Part shown: one piece after another, positions 1-6,831 of the stretch
How the letters are laid out: the number at the start of each line of letters is the position of its first letter
How positions within the stretch are numbered: position 1 is the first letter of the stretch
Virus record (IMG/VR): IMGVR_UViG_3300025030_000309
Location: 1 to 33,380 of that record
DNA from: a virus
DNA: 33,380 bases
Reading direction: 5' to 3' (one strand)
Translations under genes and position numbers: made by a program
Notes under the pieces: model-generated
What the model was told of the DNA's origin: nothing
Seen by the model: only the letters and a program-made list of their open reading frames with translations
Database searches by the model: none

Positions 1-1
1 C

Positions 2-2191
2 ACCGTCGCCACGAGCATCGCGAACGTGAACGCGGTGGGCGACAACATCGCCGGCGTGAATACCGTCGCAGGGATTTCCGCCGATGTCAGCACCGTGGCC
101 GGCATCGCCGCCGACGTGACGGCAGTCGCCGACATTGCAGGTGAGGTCACCAACTTCGCCGACGTCTATCAGGGTGCCAAGGCCACCGACCCGACGCTGC
201 GCAACGATGGTAGCGCGCTGCAAGCGGGCGACCTCTACTTCAACACGACCGAGAACGCGCTGCGCGCCTACAGTGGCACCCTCTGGGTGGCCGGCACCTC
301 GGGCACGATCAGCGTCACCACGTTCAGCGGCGACGGCGTCGAGACCGAGTTCGCCCTGCCCACCGCACCGGCGAGCGAAAACAACACGCAGGTCTACATC
401 GACGGTGTCTATCAGCAGAAAGACCAATACAGCGTCGCCGGCCCTGACATCACGTTCTCAGCGGCGCCGCCCGCCGGCACCGACAACATCGAGGTTGTGA
501 CGATCGCGACGCTCGCCTTGGGCGAGACCGATGCGGTGTTGGTGAGCTACTCGACCTCCGGCGGCACCGTCGAAGACGCCCTAGACGAGCGCCTGCCCGA
601 GATCGGCACCTATGCGCTGCTGCGCCTCTACAGCGGCAGCTACACGTCCTACTACGTGCGCGGCGTGGCAAGCATTTTTGACGGCGGCGGGGGCGTCTTT
701 CGCGTGGATAGCGCGGACACTACGAGCACAGACAACGGCGGGACGATACTGGTCGATGCGGCTGGCCGACGCTGGAAGCGAGAGTTTACCGGGTCGCTCA
801 ATGTGCTGTGGTTCGGCGCGGATCGGTCGGGGGTGGCGGATTCGACGACGGCGATTCAGGCCGCGCTCACGCTGGCCGCGACCTCTGTGCTGTCGATCCT
901 CGCCGCAAAAGTCGATGCGGTGACGGCGGCAGTATTTGCCCCGGCTGGCAGCTACAAGACCAGCGCCACGCTGATGGTCGGAGAGGGGACAGAGTTCTTC
1001 GGGGAAAGCTCGAGCACGTCACTCATCAGGCCGACGCATACCGGCGTCGCCATTCAGATGGGAGGCCCAGACCGTGAATACTCCCAAGTCAAGCTCCGCA
1101 AGCTCGGCATCATCGGCAACCGCAGCGGCACGCTTTCTTACGGCGCCTGGACGACCACGACCAGCATTGGCGTGTATGTCGAGGACTGCATTCGGGAATG
1201 CTCGATTGAGGATTGCTGGATTACGCAATGCCAGGCCTCGATCAAGGCTGAAAACTCCTACGCCTTCGAGGTCAATCGTAACTACCTCGTGTACGCGCTG
1301 GATTATCACATCGAGTCCGACAACGCGGTCAATTGGACGATTGCCGGGAATCGTATCGACTGGTCTGAAAAGCACGGCATTTACCTGAATGGCACGAACG
1401 CCGGAGACGAGACGCTGGCCGTCAATATCACCGGGAACGCAATTCAAATCTGCTGGCGAAATGCGGTGTGGCTGTACGACTGCGCTTCTGCAAACGTATC
1501 GGGAAACTTCTTCGAATCGAATTACCGAGAAGCGGTCGATGCAACGACTCATGTCTATGCAGACGTAAACATCGAAACCGGCCCGAACTCGCGCGGCTAC
1601 TCCTTCACGGTCAATAACAACTTTTTCACGCATGGCAGTTCGCCCACTGTGGACGCCTACACCGCGATACGCTGCAACAAGGCGTCGGGTGGTCTTGTCG
1701 CCATGGGCAACGTCTGTCGGGACAGCTCCTACTGGCGACTTATCGACGCCGGAGACGCAGCCGTCGAGCGGCTTGTTGTGCTGGGGAATGCCTACGCAGG
1801 CACCTTCACGAAAGTCGTCTACAACACGGCATGCAGCGGGCTCATAGAGGAGCAAGACGAGGCCGGATCGATCACGATGAAAGAAGTCCGCCTTGGCGGG
1901 CTGCAAATCATCCCGACCACATCCAGCAGCAACGTCACCTCGAGCGACAAGATTTCAGGCGCGCTGATCAGTACGGCAGGCGGAAACCGCCAGTTCTTCC
2001 TGCGGGATGTCGATTGCGTTGCGGGCCGCATGTACTTCATCAAGAAGACGACAGGCGATACAAATAATCTAGTCGTGACACGTGAGGGAGGAAGCACCAA
2101 GACTATCGACGGAGCCACTTCGGTCATCGACGGAACCGCCTATGCGAAGGTCCGTGTAATTTCTGACGGCTCCAACTGGTTCACGGTGTAA
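2..2191 (+). CDS. Tailspike / tail fiber protein with pectate-lyase-like beta-helix (5' end missing)
   Basis: The frame is open from the first bases of the window, so the true start lies upstream; about 729 codons are visible. The N-terminal part is a run of short Val/Ala/Ile/Asp repeats (VAGI-ADV type), as in trimeric phage fiber stalks. A segment near visible residue 265 (LNVLWFGADRSGVADS, then AIQAAL) matches the entry motif of Pectate_lyase_3 right-handed beta-helix tailspikes. About 300 residues of beta-helix-like sequence rich in Asn, Gly and Ile follow. The last 110 residues look like a beta-sandwich tip ending SDGSNWFTV. The protein should bind and possibly cleave a surface polysaccharide of the host. 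The next gene begins 4 bases after its stop. The fold is fairly certain; the substrate cannot be read from the sequence. Confidence 0.85.
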   Translation, partial: TVATSIANVNAVGDNIAGVNTVAGISADVSTVAGIAADVTAVADIAGEVTNFADVYQGAKATDPTLRNDGSALQAGDLYFNTTENALRAYSGTLWVAGTSGTISVTTFSGDGVETEFALPTAPASENNTQVYIDGVYQQKDQYSVAGPDITFSAAPPAGTDNIEVVTIATLALGETDAVLVSYSTSGGTVEDALDERLPEIGTYALLRLYSGSYTSYYVRGVASIFDGGGGVFRVDSADTTSTDNGGTILVDAAGRRWKREFTGSLNVLWFGADRSGVADSTTAIQAALTLAATSVLSILAAKVDAVTAAVFAPAGSYKTSATLMVGEGTEFFGESSSTSLIRPTHTGVAIQMGGPDREYSQVKLRKLGIIGNRSGTLSYGAWTTTTSIGVYVEDCIRECSIEDCWITQCQASIKAENSYAFEVNRNYLVYALDYHIESDNAVNWTIAGNRIDWSEKHGIYLNGTNAGDETLAVNITGNAIQICWRNAVWLYDCASANVSGNFFESNYREAVDATTHVYADVNIETGPNSRGYSFTVNNNFFTHGSSPTVDAYTAIRCNKASGGLVAMGNVCRDSSYWRLIDAGDAAVERLVVLGNAYAGTFTKVVYNTACSGLIEEQDEAGSITMKEVRLGGLQIIPTTSSSNVTSSDKISGALISTAGGNRQFFLRDVDCVAGRMYFIKKTTGDTNNLVVTREGGSTKTIDGATSVIDGTAYAKVRVISDGSNWFTV

Positions 2192-2195
2192 CCCC

Positions 2196-2666
2196 ATGGT
2201 TCTCGACAGCTTCGGTATTCCCCCTGAACGGTGCGTCACCCCAGGGCGTCGGCTGGCCGCCCAGCTCGAGCGCGAAGAAGGCCGCAAACACCACGCCTAC
2301 CAGGACCATTTGGGTTTCTGGACGATCGGTATCGGCCGTCTGATCGACGCGCGCAAAGGTGGGGGCCTCGACGACGAGGAGATCGACTACCTGCTCGCGC
2401 GCGACATCGCGAAGAAAACCACCGAGGTCGAGCGCGCACTGCCCTGGGTGAAAGACCTCGACGAGGTGCGCCGCTCGGTGCTGATCGCGATGGCGTTCCA
2501 GATGGGCACCGAGGGGCTGCTGCAATTCAAAAACACCCTGGCCCGCGTGCGCGCCGGCAACTACGCCGGTGCCGCCTCGGGGATGCTGCAGAGCAAGTGG
2601 GCGACGCAGACGCCAGAGCGCGCGAAGCGCATGGCTAAACAGATGGAGACCGGAACATGGCAGTGA
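2196..2666 (+). CDS. Endolysin, T4-type lysozyme (GH24 muramidase)
   Basis: This 156-residue protein cleaves the glycan strands of peptidoglycan at the end of infection. The catalytic triad of T4 lysozyme is present with the same spacing: E28 (in EEG), D37 (in YQD) and T43 (in WTIGIG); T4 has E11, D20 and T26. The length is normal for the family. There is no N-terminal signal or anchor segment, so export should depend on the holin encoded next. The ATG lies 4 bases after the tailspike stop with no clear ribosome site, which suggests translational coupling. Its end overlaps the holin start by 10 bases. No Rz/Rz1 spanin pair is visible near it. Confidence 0.93.
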   Translation: MVLDSFGIPPERCVTPGRRLAAQLEREEGRKHHAYQDHLGFWTIGIGRLIDARKGGGLDDEEIDYLLARDIAKKTTEVERALPWVKDLDEVRRSVLIAMAFQMGTEGLLQFKNTLARVRAGNYAGAASGMLQSKWATQTPERAKRMAKQMETGTWQ

Positions 2667-3196
2667 CCTGGAATGACGTGGGCCAATGGCTCAAGGGCAA
2701 CGCCGGCAACGGCGCGGCCCTGGTCGGCGCGCTCCTCACCGGCAACGTGCCGGGTGCGGTCGCGGCCGGCGTGGCCCTGGCCACGGGAGCCACGGGCGAA
2801 GGGGCACCGGGTAAGGTGCTCGAGCGCCTGCAGACCGACCCCGCCACGGTCGTGCGCCTGCGCGAACTGGCGCTGCAGGACGAGGCCAACATCCGCGAGC
2901 ACATCCGCGCAATGACCGAGCTCGAACTCACCGACCTGCAGGCCGAGCACAAGGAAACTCAGGACACGATCCGCTCGGGCGACAACTCGGCCGACCCGTT
3001 CGTGCGCCGCACGCGCCCCGGCCAGAGTTGGCTGTCGCTGTTCGCCGCGATCGCCTACGTGTTCATGACCTCTACCCCTGACGTCTATGTGCTGGGCTTG
3101 CTGCTGACGCTGCCGTGGGCGTATGCGGGCCTGCGCCAGATCGGCAAGGGGATTGATACGTTTGCCGCCAAGGCGGTACTGAAAGGGAGTAAATGA
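2657..3196 (+). CDS. Holin, 3TM gene-transfer-agent type
   Basis: The 179-residue protein resembles the GTA_holin_3TM family. An Ala/Gly-rich hydrophobic stretch lies near residues 18-45. A charged helical middle part (about 55-105) follows, and then a second hydrophobic pair introduced by RRTRPGQSWLSLFAAIAYVF, with a final membrane segment near LLLTLPWAYAGLRQIGKG. Such proteins make the inner-membrane holes that let endolysin reach the wall. It overlaps the endolysin gene by 10 bases and the next gene by 4 bases (ATGA), so the genes form one translational unit. The family call rests on the C-terminal signature and the position in a lysis cassette; the number of spanning helices is inferred. 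Confidence 0.82.
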   Translation: MAVTWNDVGQWLKGNAGNGAALVGALLTGNVPGAVAAGVALATGATGEGAPGKVLERLQTDPATVVRLRELALQDEANIREHIRAMTELELTDLQAEHKETQDTIRSGDNSADPFVRRTRPGQSWLSLFAAIAYVFMTSTPDVYVLGLLLTLPWAYAGLRQIGKGIDTFAAKAVLKGSK

Positions 3197-3621
3197 CGAC
3201 CAAAGTACCTGGAGCAATGCTCGCCGCCGGCGCCGCCGTCGCCAACTTAGGCTTCACCCCACCGAACCCTGCCTCCCCCGTCTCGCTGGTGCAGGCCTAC
3301 ACCCCCGCGGTCGCGGTCGCCTTCCACGCCACAGAGATGGTGCTCAACTGCGACCTGTCGAACGTGTTCACGACGACGATCGGCGCGAACGTGACCGTGG
3401 CGCCGACGCTTTCCAACCCGGGCGACGGCCAGACGATCAACTGGTTTCTGACGCAGGACGGGACGGGAGCGAAGACGATGACCTGGCCCGCATCCTTCAA
3501 GTGGTCGGGCGGCACGCCGGGCGTGCTCTCGACCGGGGCGAACGCCGTGGACCTGCTGGTCGCCACCTACCGTGCAGCGACCGGGCACTGGTACGTGAGC
3601 TTGACGAAAGCCTTCGCGTGA
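3193..3621 (+). CDS. Small fiber-like virion protein
   Basis: This 142-residue protein starts with a stretch (MTTKVPGAMLAAGAAVANLGF) like the segments found in tail-fiber proteins. The remainder is predicted beta-rich: DGQTINWFLTQDGTGAKTMTW, then FKWSGG and a final TGHWYVSLTKAF. That pattern recurs in phage fiber and decoration domains. There is no signal peptide or membrane segment. The ATG overlaps the holin stop (ATGA) and its own stop overlaps the next start (GTGA). It is most likely a virion accessory or a detached fiber domain. No enzymatic motif is seen and no specific function is claimed. Confidence 0.55.
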   Translation: MTTKVPGAMLAAGAAVANLGFTPPNPASPVSLVQAYTPAVAVAFHATEMVLNCDLSNVFTTTIGANVTVAPTLSNPGDGQTINWFLTQDGTGAKTMTWPASFKWSGGTPGVLSTGANAVDLLVATYRAATGHWYVSLTKAFA

Positions 3622-4067
3622 CGTTCGCCGCGCGCCCACACGGGACGAACGAGGGGGGTGGTTTCCTGCCGCTCGGGACGCTGCTCCTGGTGGGGGACTC
3701 CTACGACAACGTGGGCTCTACCGGGACGGTCTCGCTCACGCTCAACACCGACGGCACCTTCAGCCACGCCAATTCGTTCGAGGACCCGGCCAACGTCGTG
3801 CCGTCGAACTGGTTCTCGCCGACCACAGTCGCGGTGGGGAACGGGTATCAGGTGCGGTTCACCCTGCAGTCGGGCGACCCCTGGGACGGCACGCCCACGA
3901 GCGGGGTGCTCTACGCGCTCTCAAGTGCCCGCACGCTCACCTGGTCGCTCGACTACGCGCCGAGCGCCAGCAAGGCCGCGACCGTGCTGGTGGAGATCCT
4001 GACCTCGGGGAGTGCACCCTACAAGTCGGGCACCCTGACCGTGAGCCTGAGCAACGGCGAGATTTAA
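3618..4067 (+). CDS. Small beta-rich protein, probably virion-associated
   Basis: The chosen start is the GTG at 3618, which overlaps the previous stop as GTGA and gives 149 residues; a longer upstream reading would run inside the previous gene. The sequence is rich in Thr, Ser, Gly and Val, with alternating beta-type segments (TGTVSLTLNTDGTFSH, GYQVRFTLQSGDPWDG, KSGTLTVSLSNGEI) and few charged residues. This composition is typical of phage surface or fiber-associated domains. I do not recognise the family. It is the last gene of the plus-strand late block. Its TAA overlaps the TAA of the convergent minus-strand gene by 3 bases, so no terminator separates the two transcription units. Confidence 0.6.
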   Translation: MTFAARPHGTNEGGGFLPLGTLLLVGDSYDNVGSTGTVSLTLNTDGTFSHANSFEDPANVVPSNWFSPTTVAVGNGYQVRFTLQSGDPWDGTPTSGVLYALSSARTLTWSLDYAPSASKAATVLVEILTSGSAPYKSGTLTVSLSNGEI

Positions 4068-4606
4068 CCCGCGGCCCGGGCGTCGTTCGCGGCGGCGGCG
4101 TCCGGGGCTCGCGCGAGCGCCTGCTCGGCCATCGCCAGCTGCACCTTCAACGCCAGCACCTCGCGGTCACGCGCGGCGAGCTGCTGCTTCAAGAGGATCA
4201 GGCTCAACACCTGGCCCGGGTCGAACTTGTCCCCCGACGGCGAAATCAGCACCCCCTCCCAGAACCGCCAGCCCTGCCACTGCCCCGCAGTGCCGGGCAG
4301 GTCACCTAAGAGCATGCGGATCACCTGGTGCTGGTGGCCGGGGATCTTGACCTTGCCCTCGAGCCAGCGCAGCACCGTGGTGCGGTGGACGTTCAACTGC
4401 CGCTCGACCGCGGCGCGCCCGACGCGCTCGATGAGCGTGCGCAGGTCGCGCAGCGGGCGGGCGTTGGTCTTGAGCTTGGGCGCCGCGCGAGGTGCGGGCG
4501 GAGGCATCGCGAGCACCTGCGCCGCCGGGCCGGTGGTGCGCCAGTCGCCCGCTGGCGCCGCGGCATCGTTCTCGGGCCGGAGCGGGGGTGGGGTGACGGG
4601 CGTCAC
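4064..4606 (-). CDS. Putative HTH regulator, DUF3653-like
   Basis: The start is the GTG at 4606, overlapping the stop of the upstream gene (GTGA); this yields 180 residues. The first 50 residues are Pro/Ala-rich and probably disordered. Residues about 50-85 form a helix-turn-helix (AAVERQLNVHRTTVLRWLEG). A segment GWRFWEGVLISPSGDKFDPGQ follows, which resembles the W-GWR-G-L-SP-G signature of small phage DUF3653 regulators. The C-terminal 45 residues are a Leu/Ala/Gln coiled coil. It may bind DNA as a dimer. It is the last gene of the leftward early block, so it may act on late expression, but that is inference. The HTH is visible; the family name is tentative. Confidence 0.6.
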   Translation of the reverse strand: MTPVTPPPLRPENDAAAPAGDWRTTGPAAQVLAMPPPAPRAAPKLKTNARPLRDLRTLIERVGRAAVERQLNVHRTTVLRWLEGKVKIPGHQHQVIRMLLGDLPGTAGQWQGWRFWEGVLISPSGDKFDPGQVLSLILLKQQLAARDREVLALKVQLAMAEQALARAPDAAAANDARAAG

Positions 4607-5112
4607 GCAGCTTTCGCCAGCTTTCCACCCTTCGGCCAGCCGGCTTTCATGAAATCGGTCACGACGTTGGCGACCACCGGCAGGGTGCGGATCGCGGCTT
4701 TCTCGTACGCCGGCAGGTACTTCTCGAACTCGGGCAGCAGGTCGACCAGTTGCTTGCGCGTGGACGCGGCGTAGGCCACCGAGCGCAGGCGCGAGCGCAG
4801 CTCCTTGCGGGACTCTTGCTCGGCGCTCATCGCGGCAACGAGCTCGTCGTACTTCTTGGCGGCGGTCTCGGACAGCTTGAATTCTTCGTCCAGGGCCGGG
4901 ATGTAGGTGTTGCTCTTGAGCCGGTACGGGTTGTGCGTCTTGACGTACGGGCGCAGTTCGCTCGACGACCACAGCGCGCGGACCTTCGGCGGGAGCTGGG
5001 CGACGGCGTCGTCCATGACGAGCTTGTTCAGTTGGTCCTGGAAGTTGCCGTTCGGCACGTCGTCCATAGCGGCGCGGACGAAGGCGTCGCGGATGGTGTT
5101 GGTCAGTTTCAT
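4603..5112 (-). CDS. Nmad5-like putative nucleotide-modification protein
   Basis: The start is the ATG at 5112, preceded by a GAAAG ribosome site 9 bases upstream. It gives 169 residues beginning MKLTNTIRDAFVRAAMDDVP. The opening motif, the middle PPKVRALWSS segment and the ending LPEFEKYLP ... TLPVVANVVTDFMKAGWPKG match my recollection of the Nmad5 (nucleotide modification associated domain 5) family of proteobacterial phages. That family was defined by genome context with DNA-modifying enzymes; its biochemical role is unproven. Here it lies downstream of a cluster of DNA methyltransferase genes, which fits a role in modified phage DNA. The central part (about 85-125) is helical and charged. 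Its stop overlaps the GTG of the next gene. Confidence 0.65.
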   Translation of the reverse strand: MKLTNTIRDAFVRAAMDDVPNGNFQDQLNKLVMDDAVAQLPPKVRALWSSSELRPYVKTHNPYRLKSNTYIPALDEEFKLSETAAKKYDELVAAMSAEQESRKELRSRLRSVAYAASTRKQLVDLLPEFEKYLPAYEKAAIRTLPVVANVVTDFMKAGWPKGGKLAKAA

Positions 5113-5123
5113 GGTCAGGTCTT

Positions 5124-5237
5124 TCAAAGATTGCCGGAAGGTCCAGTCCGGCGTTCTGGTTCTTGAATCTCGGTTCGCATAACGGCGCTTACGTTCAGGG
5201 GTGATCTGCCGGCGGGGCAGGGGGTTGGGGTGTGCAT
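5124..5237 (-). CDS. Possible 37-codon gene between membrane protein and Nmad5 genes
   Basis: An ATG at 5237 overlaps the stop of the upstream membrane-protein gene by one base (TGATG) and opens a 37-codon frame that ends 11 bases before the Nmad5 start. The peptide is polar (begins MHTPTPCPAG, ends RRTGPSGNL) and shows no domain or membrane segment. Support comes only from the coupling geometry and from filling the gap. It may be an untranslated spacer that carries the ribosome site of the next gene. Confidence 0.25.
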   Translation of the reverse strand: MHTPTPCPAGRSPLNVSAVMRTEIQEPERRTGPSGNL

Positions 5238-5620
5238 CACGCAACCACGAACATGACGCCGACGGCCCCCAGCCAGAGCAGCGCGAAGCCCAGGACGGAG
5301 ACGAGCAGGCCGCACAGTCCGTACATGAAGGCGCCTTCAACACCGTCTTCTCGCGCTCCGTAAACCGTGCCGGCGACCGTCGCCAGCATGATCAGGACGA
5401 TGACGACCTTCAAAACGATCACGCCGCCAGCGGGGATAGGCTCGGGGTAAACCGTCTCTACGCAACTCGCGTAGTTACGCATTTCGGCAACCGTCGCCCC
5501 CTGCGGCGTGTAGCTCTTGAGGAGCGATTTGCAGGCAGTCTTTCTAGCCTCGGCGGCTACCGCTGCAGCAGCGGCGGCCTGTGCATTTGCGGCTGCGGCA
5601 ATGGCTACGGATGTACTCAT
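5237..5620 (-). CDS. Two-helix membrane protein of unknown function
   Basis: The start is the ATG at 5620 with a good ribosome site (GAAAGG) 8 bases upstream; the product has 127 residues. The N-terminal 30 residues are almost all Ala with Val and Gln. A polar middle carries two Cys (ACKSLL and ASCVET). Two strong hydrophobic helices follow (GVIVLKVVIVLIMLATVAGTV and MYGLCGLLVSVLGFALLWLGA) with a short charged loop between them. An inner-membrane location is likely. The same frame stays open upstream back to a GTG at 5716 except for one TAA at 5678-5680, so the gene may once have been longer. It follows the methylase stump and is driven by the consensus promoter at 5850-5879. I do not recognise the family. 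Confidence 0.7.
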   Translation of the reverse strand: MSTSVAIAAAANAQAAAAAAVAAEARKTACKSLLKSYTPQGATVAEMRNYASCVETVYPEPIPAGGVIVLKVVIVLIMLATVAGTVYGAREDGVEGAFMYGLCGLLVSVLGFALLWLGAVGVMFVVA

Positions 5621-5712
5621 CTCAATCCCTTTCAAGTGTTGCGTCCGCGCAACGAGTGCGCGATCCACCAGATATTGTTAAACGAACTTCTCTTCGGGTG
5701 TTGCTAAAGGCT

Positions 5713-5820
5713 TCACGCTAGATCACCGAACACCTGCGCCGCGATGCGCCAGCCGAGCGGATGCCAGGCCACCGAAGCGGCCTCGATTCCGCTGCACACC
5801 GAGCCAAAAGTGAAGGACAT
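5713..5820 (-). pseudogene. Stump of a C5-cytosine DNA methyltransferase
   Basis: An ATG at 5820 opens a 35-codon frame whose first 24 residues (MSFTFGSVCSGIEAASVAWH then PLGW) are the start of phage C5-cytosine methyltransferases, including motif I (SVCSGIEAA, the SAM-binding segment). After residue 24 the frame jumps to RIAAQVFGDLA and stops. The catalytic PCQ motif and the target-recognition region are absent. The ending FGDLA is shared with the frameshifted methylase at 6047, so the stump looks like the two ends of one or two methylase genes joined by an internal deletion. It still has a ribosome site (GAAAG) and sits just after a consensus promoter. A GTGA overlap leads into a 12-codon frame (5678-5716). 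Confidence 0.7.
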
Positions 5821-5836
5821 TTATGGGGCTTTCGTT

Positions 5837-5870
5837 TAGTAGTTGCTACATTATATTTTAGCACTTGCTA
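5837..5870. promoter_or_regulatory. Operator pair TAGCA-N2-TGCTA
   Basis: One perfect 12-bp palindrome lies at 5859-5870 and one imperfect copy (TAGTAGTTGCTA on the plus strand) at 5837-5848. Their centres are 22 bp apart, close to two helical turns. The first lies between the -35 and -10 boxes and the second at the expected transcription start, a typical arrangement for cooperative repression. Confidence 0.65.
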
Positions 5871-5879
5871 CGCTGTCAA
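5850..5879 (-). promoter_or_regulatory. Consensus sigma-70 promoter carrying an operator
   Basis: On the minus strand TTGACA (5879-5874) and TATAAT (5855-5850) are perfect consensus hexamers with an 18-base spacer. The spacer contains the palindrome TAGCAAGTGCTA. It should drive leftward transcription of the methylase stump, the membrane protein, the Nmad5-like gene and the DUF3653-like gene. The operator inside it suggests repression in the lysogen. Confidence 0.8.
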
Positions 5880-5891
5880 CCCCTACTTTGA

Positions 5892-6050
5892 GACGCATAA
5901 TGTATATTCTCAATGCGTACTATATCGAACGTTTTCAATAACTTGTGTGATGAATCTCGCACAATTTCGATACGTTTTCGATTCATTATGTTCAACGACT
6001 TTGGCACGCCGGGTGCAGCTAAAGTTTGGCTGAATCGCTTTAGCGGTCAT
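5892..6050 (-). repeat. 159-bp dispersed repeat, copy 1
   Basis: This stretch aligns end to end without gaps to 6832-6990. It starts at the methylase stop/ATGA junction, covers the tiny gene, and ends with the conserved block AATATACATTATGCGTC (minus strand). A short third copy of that last block lies at 7497-7513. Each copy follows a DNA methyltransferase gene. Confidence 0.8.
5910..6050 (-). CDS. Tiny gene, degenerate paralogue of the zinc-ribbon gene at 6883-6990
   Basis: An ATG at 6050 overlaps the stop of the methylase gene as ATGA and opens a 46-codon frame. Its first 35 residues align without gaps to the tiny gene at 6883-6990 (shared AKVVEHNE and KTYRNCA). Two of the four cysteines of the presumed zinc ribbon are replaced: C15 by R and C33 by F. 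The frame continues 11 residues past the point where the other copy stops, because a TAA there is CAA here. This copy has probably lost metal binding, or it is an earlier longer form. The surrounding DNA is AT-rich compared with the rest of the phage. Confidence 0.5.
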   Translation of the reverse strand: MTAKAIQPNFSCTRRAKVVEHNESKTYRNCARFITQVIENVRYSTH

Positions 6051-6765
6051 GCCAGGTCACCGAACGCTGTCTCGTAGACGCGCTGCTGGGCGATCTCGAA
6101 GTACGTCGGGTCTTTCTCCATCCCGATGAAGCGCCGGCCGTTCTTCACCGCGGCCACGCCGGTGGTGCCGGAACCCATAGTGTTATCCAGCACCACGTCG
6201 CCCTCATTGGTGTAGGTGAGGATCAGGTACTCCATCAACGCGACGGGTTTCTGCGTGGGGTGCTTTCCCGTCTCACGCTTTGCGTAGACGACGCTACGCG
6301 GATACCTGGTGCCCGTGTTCTCAGTCTGAACTTTGACCACGTTGCCGCTCACGTCACCGCTTGTTCCTTTGCCGCTCTTGTATGGCTTGCCGGCTGTCAT
6401 TTGCGGGTTGTATGTCGGTTGCTGCCGGTAGAAGACGTTGATGTCCTCGTGAACCTTCAGAGGTTGCTTCTTAGCCAGCAAAAAATTCACGCCTTGTTCT
6501 TTCTCCCACACCAGGCTGTACCGGTAGTCCGCCATGTTCGACGCGACCAGCTTCGTAGTGAACGGCTGGCGGTGAGAACGATCGCGGCGTTCGGTTTCGT
6601 CACGCGCCGGTACTCGGCCCATAGCTGGTCGAACGGGATCACAGAGTCCCAGGCGCACGCCGTCGTCCCGTAAGGCAGATCACAGAGCACCAGGTCGACG
6701 GACCCGTCCGGGATTTCGCGCAGCAGCTCGAGGCAGTCGCCCATGAATAAATCGAGTTGTTTCAT
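6047..6765 (-). pseudogene. Beta-class DNA methyltransferase (N6-adenine type), frameshifted
   Basis: The 5' part from the ATG at 6765 encodes MKQLDLFMGDCLELLREIPD and motif IV as DLPYGTTACAWD, up to AIVLTAS. The 3' part in another frame continues with QPFTTKLVASNMADYRYSLVW, then HPTQKPVALMEYL and the SAM-binding motif NTMGSGTTGVAA. The family normally reads TASQPF in one frame. The break lies near 6573, where AGCC occurs once but the family sequence would need it twice, so the cause is a 4-base loss. Everything else is intact, including a good ribosome site, so the change may be recent, phase-variable, or a sequencing error. The complete enzyme would methylate phage or host DNA. Its stop overlaps the tiny gene at 5910-6050 (ATGA). 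Confidence 0.85.
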
Positions 6766-6772
6766 CTCTCAG

Positions 6773-6810
6773 CTTTCACAAATCAGTAAAGAAACCTGTA
6801 GCAACTGCTA
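6773..6810 (-). repeat. 38-bp perfect repeat (operator plus ribosome-site leader), copy A
   Basis: These 38 bases are identical to 7438-7475. Each copy runs from the TAGCAGTTGCTA palindrome to the GAAAG ribosome site just before a methyltransferase start codon (6765 and 7424). The copy at 6799-6810 is the operator palindrome. The -35 and -10 boxes that flank the operator at other sites are degenerate here (GCTTTT and TACAGG). Confidence 0.75.
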
Positions 6811-6831
6811 AACCGCAAAAGCCCCATTTGG

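Noticed and set aside
1019-1906. Minus-strand 295-codon frame inside the tailspike gene
   Set aside because: Antisense shadow; no ribosome site and no recognisable motif.
2196-3196. Embedded Rz/Rz1 spanin genes in the lysis cassette
   Set aside because: No signal-anchor plus lipobox pair was found in any frame around the endolysin and holin genes.
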